Assembly (NCBI GenBank): GCA_035771165.1
Contig: JAWNZC010000446.1
Location: 1,426,001-1,490,000 of the forward strand
Direction: 5' to 3'
DNA from: Paragorgia papillata
Lineage: Eukaryota; Cnidaria; Anthozoa; Scleralcyonacea; Coralliidae
DNA length: 64,000 bases
Part shown: one piece after another, positions 57,673 through 64,000 of the stretch
Numbering within the stretch: the first letter of the stretch is position 1
How the letters are laid out: every line of letters begins with the position of its first letter
Notes under the pieces: generated by a model
What the model was told of the DNA's origin: nothing
The model's input: only the letters and a program-made list of their open reading frames with translations
Databases searched by the model: none
Made by a program: the position numbers and the translations under genes

Positions 57673-57939
57673 TAGCCTCCTCCGCAGGTAACTCTGTGTC
57701 TTCCCACTTTGCAAGCAATAGTGGAAACTGTGTCTTCCCACTTTGCGAGCTATAGTGGCAACTGTGTACACTTCCCACTTTGCGAGCAAACCAGATTACC
57801 AGAGAAAGAAAGGTAATCTGGTTTGCTCGCAAAGTGGGAAGTGTACACAGTTGCCACTATAGCTCGCAAAGTGGGAAGACACAGTTTCCACTATTGCTCG
57901 CAAAGTGGGAAGACACAGAGTTGCCTGCGGAGGAGGCTA
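57673..57939. repeat. 267 bp near-perfect palindrome with internal tandem units
   Basis: TAGCCTCCTCCGCAGG... to the complementary GCCTGCGGAGGAGGCTA. Each arm (~125 bp) carries three CTTCCCACTTTGCRAGC units about 32-40 bp apart. The loop is ~10 bp (AGAGAAAGAA). Sequence identity between arms is nearly complete. Confidence 0.95.
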
Positions 57940-58199
57940 GGTCAGCCTAATATTTAATGTCAACGAAACACTTGTCCTCCACAGAGTGTTCGAACACTTT
58001 TCAACGGTTTCCGTCTCCTGGTTTCCGTTGATATTATGTAGTTAATATGACTGCTGACCAAAATGATTTCATGTTCAACCTCGATCATCGCAAGAGAAAC
58101 TGAACCCACGTTATTGGAGCGGTAAAACAAAAAATGTGGGAGGTACTTCGTGTTAGATCCTAACACTAATTTTAAGATTCTAACTAATACTCCAATCGA

Positions 58200-58639
58200 A
58201 ATAATAATAATAATAATAATAATGGTAACTTTATTAAATGTTTTTCTTTTCTACATATACAATTATAAATCTCGCTTATTAAGGTAATTTACAATTGGCT
58301 ACTTGAATCACAACTAATAATATATAATAACAACTAATGACTATATAATAAAACATGCAAATTTATATACAAATATTTCAAAAAGCTAATAATTCGGGAT
58401 TTCCCCATTCGGCAGCAGAAAATGTAATACGTAGTTCTGATAGCTATAGTCATCATTTTCCTTACGCAGTACATTTGGTGCTTGTTATCAAGACCAACCT
58501 TATCCAGCATATCTAAAAAAGTAGAACACTCATTCGCAAAAACACCTAGGGAGCTCATGGAGAGATTTATAATTTTACATCATTAAAATGTTCACTTTGC
58601 TGTTTTACTAGTTCACTATATTTATCTTCTTTCCGTTTG

Positions 58640-58674
<35 letters not shown>

Positions 58675-58703
58675 CAATAATAATAATAATAATAATAATA
58701 ATA
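58200..58703. repeat. (TAA)n microsatellites
   Basis: TAA/ATA runs at 58199-58222 and 58640-58703. The Ile-rich minus-strand frame across the second is an artefact. Confidence 0.9.
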
Positions 58704-58923
58704 TAATAACAACTATGTTTTGACAGGTTAAAAACTTTGTCAGCAGGTTATTAAAAACATCGCTGCTATGAATCAAGGACCTGTATGCCTAACCTAAGAA
58801 TAAGAACATTAAAAAAGTAAGAAAGATCTAAATTATGTACAAAGATAATGTTATAAGCAATTTAAAATTACAAGGAAGAAAAAAATTCCTTGCATTGTTC
58901 CTTAAATCTGGGAATAAGCCGTC

Positions 58924-59184
58924 TTAGCACCGATATCTCAGTATATAAATAATCTTGGGGAAATGCTCTCCCGCCGTCAGTGCGCATGCTCGACAAGCAC
59001 TGATTCCAGCAAACAAATCAATATACATTTGCCGCAAAAGGACATCATCGTTGCTTTTTAAAGCAGACAATGCACGATCTATTAACAAGCTTGAGAAGCC
59101 ATGATCGAACAGAACCGCAACGAACTGAACGAAGACCTTTGCCGACTTCCGGTTAGGCATACTTTCGGCAAAACTACCAACCAA
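58924..59184 (-). CDS. Unrecognised 86-codon ORF
   Basis: Minus-strand frame starting MVGSFAESMPNRKSAKVFVQ and including LRQMYIDLFAGISACRACAL. It is the most coding-like frame in the 57.4-64 kb stretch, with an ACCGGAAGT (ETS-like) motif over its start. I recognise no family and see no splice partner. It may be a repeat-derived or chance frame. Confidence 0.15.
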   Translation of the reverse strand: MVGSFAESMPNRKSAKVFVQFVAVLFDHGFSSLLIDRALSALKSNDDVLLRQMYIDLFAGISACRACALTAGEHFPKIIYILRYRC

Positions 59185-59212
59185 TCAGATTCAACAATTC
59201 GCCTCATTTTGG

Positions 59213-59455
59213 CCAATCACAATGGGTAAATCGGCCTAAATCCTGCAAAAATCTAAACCAGTCAGCGCTTGCGTTTTGGGCTTAAATCTTGCAAAAATGT
59301 AAACCAGTCAGCGCTCTCGTTTTGGCTGGTTTGGACCAATGAGAATGGCTAAATCGGCCTAAATCCTGCAAAATTTAAACCAGTCAGCGCTCGCGTTTTG
59401 GCTGGTTTGGACCAATAAGAATGGGTAAATTGGCCTAAATCCTGCAACACGTAAC
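59213..59455 (+). repeat. Tandem repeat, ~60-90 bp unit, three copies
   Basis: The words AAACCAGTCAGCGCTCGCGTTTTGG and TCGGCCTAAATCCTGCAAAA recur three times with small deletions. Confidence 0.85.
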
Positions 59456-59695
59456 GTTACGTAATGTTACTTCACTTCTAGTCTTCTAAGCATAAATATA
59501 TTAATAATTATTTTCAATTCTCACTTAACAATTTTCACGTTAGTCATCTGACTTATTTGACTAACGCTAAATCCGCCCCTGTGGCAGTTTGTACATGTTA
59601 TATTCTAAGGATTTCATGCTCATTGCCTGCGGAGGAGACTAAGTTTACTATTTAAGTGTTGTTCGTATTCGTTGAGTCGCCCCATTTTTTAATAC

Positions 59696-62539
59696 AATGG
59701 ACCTTTTCACCAATAGCGGCGCCATCTTGAATTCGCAATGCATTGTGGTCTATCATAGTAACAAGTTTAACAAAAGATGATTGCGTAGTGTTCAGACACA
59801 ATGAGGTAATTTTTTCTTTATAAACACTTTCGTGGCAACATTAATGTCTAAATATAATGGTAAAAGCAACAATTCTCGGACGTATAAGGATAGATTCATA
59901 TATAACAAATGTATACTTATACGTCCAAGCATTATTACTTTCACTAATATCACAACGTTCATATTTAGACATTGTTGCCACGAAAGTATTTGCTGTCGCA
60001 GCGAGCGAGCCTGAAGCGAGCGAGCAAGGCAGCAAACCTAAATCATGTAGTGGGGCCGGGCATTTTTCAAATCTTTCATTTGCGCATTGCATTGTGGTCT
60101 AATTGCTATAGACCCAAAATGCAGTGCGAAAACAATTAACCAGAATACAACGCGCGAAGTACATGCTTTCTTTTCGTTTGGACTGTCGAGCGAACAGGTT
60201 TTCAGGTATGTATGCAGTATGCTAATTGTGAATTTCATGTAAAATTAGACAAATGTCTTTAGTCATCTGCAAGATTAAACAAATGTCATTAGTCAATTGC
60301 AATTTTGTTTCATTACAACAGACATTTGAACTGTCAAATGGCCAATACTGAGGAGCGGGTGCGTATGCCTCTCAGAGCTGCCTCTCCCAAAGACCTTTAG
60401 CCCAAACGCTACCAAGATATCCTAAAGACAAGCCGTGAAGTTTAGTCTACATAGTTCTCAATGAGTCAGTTAGTCATTTATTAAACAATTGTTTAATCTG
60501 AATCTGATGTGCGAAGACGTGTATGTTTATTTTAAGAAGAAATTTTAGCTTTACATTTATATTCAACCTTTTACAGTTGCATTCTATTGCTTTAAAAAAT
60601 ACACAATAAAAATATTGTTTTTACTTCTTGAATTTATCTTTCTTGTGTTTAAAATGCATACAGAAAGTCAGAAACACGCAACCACCTGCAAGCCTTCTCC
60701 TCCCACATGTCAGAAAACCCACAACTCTGCCACATTACCAAAGGCAGCATTCACATACCATTTAGGTAACCTACAATCAGTGACAAAATACCTTGGGACA
60801 CCTCGCATTGTTGGTACTTACCTAATATTTCTTTCAATTATTTTGGTAGTAAATTATATCCCTCCCTCCCCCTCCCTATTCAATGTTGAATTTAAAGTAA
60901 GGAACTCAGTGAGCGTTGAAACGAGCGCCTAAAGAGTCACCAACAATGATCAGGGGGGCTGGGGGATAATTGGAGCGGAAAATATTGTCCTTTAGCCGAA
61001 GTGTCCCAACACTTTTGTCACTGATTGTCTGCGAAAACATTTTTAGTTCATAAAATAAACCTAGTTACCTAGTGAGTTATTTTTCTAAAAATAGTTATAT
61101 TTGACAAAGATGTTCACAATTTGTTGTTAACAAAATTGTTATGGGCATTTTCAAGCTATTAAATAGGCAGTTTTGTTGTTTTAATGTCAGTTTACTGCTC
61201 AAAGCGGTCTTTGCACGTATTATGCAAAACGATTTCGGCTAAAATAGGTGCGTTATCAGCAATGCAATTAAAAATGCTCGATTTACCTAAAACGACGTTT
61301 TAATATATTTACAATCACTCGATTGCGCATTTATTTATGTATGTGTAGGGTATAACTTGTGCAATATCACTCTTCATCTAACGGGCGTCGCGTTAAACGA
61401 GAATTAAAACGTGTTTATTTTAGCCAGTTGCGCAATCTTTAACGGGTTCTGCGCCGGTATTAGCAATAACGTTATTTGAGGTAGGGACCTTTTATTATTT
61501 TAACAATTGCTGTAGAACGTACGCGTACTTTAATTTCAGCACAAAAACAAATATTAGAGAAGTGATACTAAGTTTAAAAATCCGAAATTCTCAACGTCTA
61601 CCAACGTCTATTAAAGGCACGAAAGGGACAAAACATATTGAAACTTGTTCTAGGTTTTCATTAGCAACAATATTACGTACAACAATACAACATTACTAAT
61701 ACATACCAAGGTAAAACGCGAAATATTTGCGGAAAATTATTAGAGAGATATAACGTAATACAACGCTTGTACGGTTGTCATGACAAATGTCACAACGTCC
61801 ACGGTTCTCACCAACGGTTCTCACCACGGTGCTCACTGAACACCGTGGACGTTAGTTTGCTAATTTACGCTTGTTTCTTTACAAATAGTCAGTGCTGCTG
61901 TTTTCTAATATCATCTGCATGGTATACTTTACATTTAATGAGTTTTAACCGGTATTGCATCAACAAAATAAAATAATTTAGAGGTAAAGCGGCGACGGTT
62001 CTCACTTCCGCAGTATAAAGATATAGCATAGCATCAAGTTATTTATATAAATATAGTGAGCATCGTTATAAAAAACGCATTTGAAAAGCGTAAATTGTTA
62101 ATATGCATTATTTTCTTATTGAAAACTAACATATCACAAGGCGGGTGTGCAGAAAATGTCATTTCAAACCACAATCTTTGTTATAATACATGTTTTTCTG
62201 GTGAGAACCGTAGTGAGAACCGTTGTGAGAACCGTGGACAGAACAGACGCACAACAGGGGGCCATTTTGACTATTGAATATCAATAATATTTGTATATCA
62301 ATAATAATTGTGCACAGAAATAGTTTATTTAGTCTTCTGTAACATTGCTTTAGCTTTCTTGGCTTTAAAGTACGCTCCTAAGTTGGCTGTAACGGCATTT
62401 TTTACAATATAAAGAAAATGGCTTTTCAGACAGTAGTTATAAATTAAAGATAAGTTTACCGCATTGTCTCCGCTACCCTGGAAAGACCACAATGCATTGC
62501 GAATTCAAGATGGTGCCGCTATTGGGGAAAAGGTCCATT
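59696..62539. mobile_element. 2.84 kb block with 55 bp terminal inverted repeats
   Basis: AATGGACCTTTTCACCAATA at 59696 and its complement ending 62539; the match runs ~55 bp through CATCTTGAATTCGCAATGCA with 2-3 mismatches. No transposase frame seen. Internal sub-hairpins at 59830-59990 (CACTTTCGTGGCAACA), 60773-61029 (CAATCAGTGACAAAA) and 61796-62239 (repeated ACGGTTCTCAC). Related single ends occur at 20150-20215 and 26740-26795. Confidence 0.65.
61796..62239. repeat. Inverted triplet of ACGGTTCTCAC
   Basis: GTCCACGGTTCTCACCAACG at the left opposes CGTTGTGAGAACCGTGGAC at the right; each ~40 bp arm holds three ACGGTKCTCAC units, and another unit lies at 61995. Confidence 0.8.
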
Positions 62540-63357
62540 ATTGTGACAAATAAAATTTGTGATATTTGTCCCCTTCAAACAGGGCCGCCAAGGAGGGGGG
62601 GAGGGATACCGGCTATGGGTCCACAGACTGGATCAAGGGGCCTCACAGAAATTGTTTTAAAAAATTTCCAAGAGATCTTTAGTATACTAAAAGGGCGAAC
62701 AATATTAGCAAAATACTTTTTCAGAGACCCGAGAATTTAAAAATTTTCCGGGGGGCCCCCGATCTGCGCGACCATTTTGTGGCCTTGGCCCGGCCCCGCA
62801 ATATATAAAATAGATAGCGGAATAGGCATATAAATATATAAGGTTAATATATCAAATTAAAAGGCATATAGCAAATTACTTCTACGCTAACGCAAAACGT
62901 AAATATTTAGTCGTTTCGGCGTTGAACGAAATAATTTCTAATCTTTTCACAAAATACAGTAAAAAGTTAAACTTCAGTTTGGCTGAAATTACTGAACGTC
63001 TTACTGAAATTTTCGTGGGTTGCTATAAACTAGATACTTTCGTTCAAAGCATTGTCAGCAATTTTTGATAAGTTTTGATATAAGTTCTGATACAATGTTG
63101 TGTACGATGCGATAATCTAATTTTAGCAAAAAATATTAAAAAAACGTTTTAGGAGTTTTAATTTAGCGGAAGTTGTGACATTTCAAAAAATTGACCGGAA
63201 TCGATCTGAAAAGTCTTCACTGGTTTGTCACACAAATTCACAAAAATGCTGTTCCTTAGAAAAAATCTCATTTGTCAGAAATCTAATTTTTCACGGGATT
63301 TTTTTTTTACATTGATGCGGGAAATGTGGCACTTTTCAAAAAAGATTTACATTTACT
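62540..63357. other. Spacer, no gene recognised
   Basis: Contains a G/C-rich patch (62580-62800, GGGGCCCCCGATCTGCGCG) that looks like a repeat end, then AT-rich sequence without supported features. Confidence 0.5.
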
Positions 63358-63647
63358 ACTGTCGTGGCAATAGAAGCGTTCCTAAAATATTTTTGCAATT
63401 CATTTGCTATGTTTCACCAATTCATTTGATGAAAATTATTGCTAACTTCCTGTTTTGAATTTGATTGGTTTCTAGTTTTTAAATAACCAATAAGAAACAG
63501 GATTATTTGCCAAAAACCAATCAAATTCAAAAGAAGATTCATGAACAGGAAGTTGTCAACGAATCTTATCAAATGAATTGTTAATTCAACTTGAGGAATA
63601 TATTACAACAATATTTTACGGAACGCTTCTATTGCCACGATAGTAAA
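63358..63647. mobile_element. 290 bp foldback MITE
   Basis: GTCGTGGCAATAGAAGCGTT and its complement AACGCTTCTATTGCCACGAT; arms extend through AACTTCCTGTT and TTTGAATTTGATTGGTTT. Confidence 0.85.
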
Positions 63648-64000
63648 TTAAGTCAGATATTTATGAAATTACCAATAATACGATCGTTTTTAATTAAGTT
63701 ATAATGTCATTCACTGACTCACGTGATCTCAATCTCTTGAAATAGTTGGTGTTTTGAGTACTGAAAATAAAAATGTTTTTCAAAACTTGCATTATTAAGA
63801 AAACAGTTTTACTGTAGCTGGTCACGTGACTATAATAAATTTTTGTGCGCGTAATTACAAAATCATGGAAAATTTGATTCATGGCACATTCTGCCACTGC
63901 AAATTTATTCACTTCTCTTTCGCATTTATGAACCATTCCAAACTAATCAGCGCGTGCTTAATCTGGCATGTTACCAGTTGCTAGCCTGGTACCCTGGCCC

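Noticed and set aside
62492..62740. 82-codon ORF with RRGGGIPAMGPQ
   Set aside because: Starts inside a terminal inverted repeat and crosses a GC-rich repeat patch; no domain.

Overview
The window looks like nuclear DNA of an early-branching invertebrate metazoan. It is AT-rich and its genes are split by GT/AG introns. Two products are recognisable animal genes (GATAD1, SLC25A39/40). The spacers hold simple repeats and many foldback or TTAA-flanked MITE-like elements. The repeat style reminds me of a cnidarian (anthozoan) genome, but that is inference. I see no bacterial operon, phage, CRISPR array or rRNA.

Layout. (1) 1.4-14.03 kb, minus: a 10-exon gene for a membrane-anchored Armadillo-repeat protein with an ILEI/PANDER (FAM3-type) domain spliced into the helical repeats. 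All intron phases agree and the exons total 2607 nt (868 aa). (2) 14.1-22.3 kb: no confident host gene. It holds a possible divergent first exon at 14.17 kb, a ~3.4 kb repeat-bounded block, a ~430 bp foldback, and a decayed OTU-protease ORF carried by an inserted element (20.23-21.48 kb). (3) 22.4 or 23.45 to 29.9 kb, plus: a trypsin-like serine protease joined to a C-terminal death domain; its 5' end is unresolved. (4) 30-33.3 kb: repeats only. (5) 33.65-39.12 kb, plus: a complete four-exon GATAD1 (227 aa). (6) 40.56-41.08 kb: a 526 bp element with perfect 32 bp terminal inverted repeats and an exact 11 bp target duplication; it carries NRF1-like sites and a small spliced ORF. (7) 42.30-57.42 kb, minus: a complete 11-exon SLC25A39/SLC25A40 mitochondrial carrier (325 aa). 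(8) 57.4-64 kb: no confident gene; palindromes, microsatellites and a 2.8 kb block bounded by 55 bp inverted repeats.

The four genes do not form an obvious pathway. GATAD1 is a chromatin reader-associated factor, SLC25A39/40 is the mitochondrial glutathione importer family, the protease-death-domain protein suggests cell-death or innate-immune signalling, and the ARM-ILEI protein has no role I can name. The points most worth checking are the ARM-ILEI architecture, the protease-death domain fusion, the 11 bp-TSD element with a mini-gene, and the frameshifted OTU element. All exon boundaries were read by eye from splice sites, phase and family similarity; no search was run.
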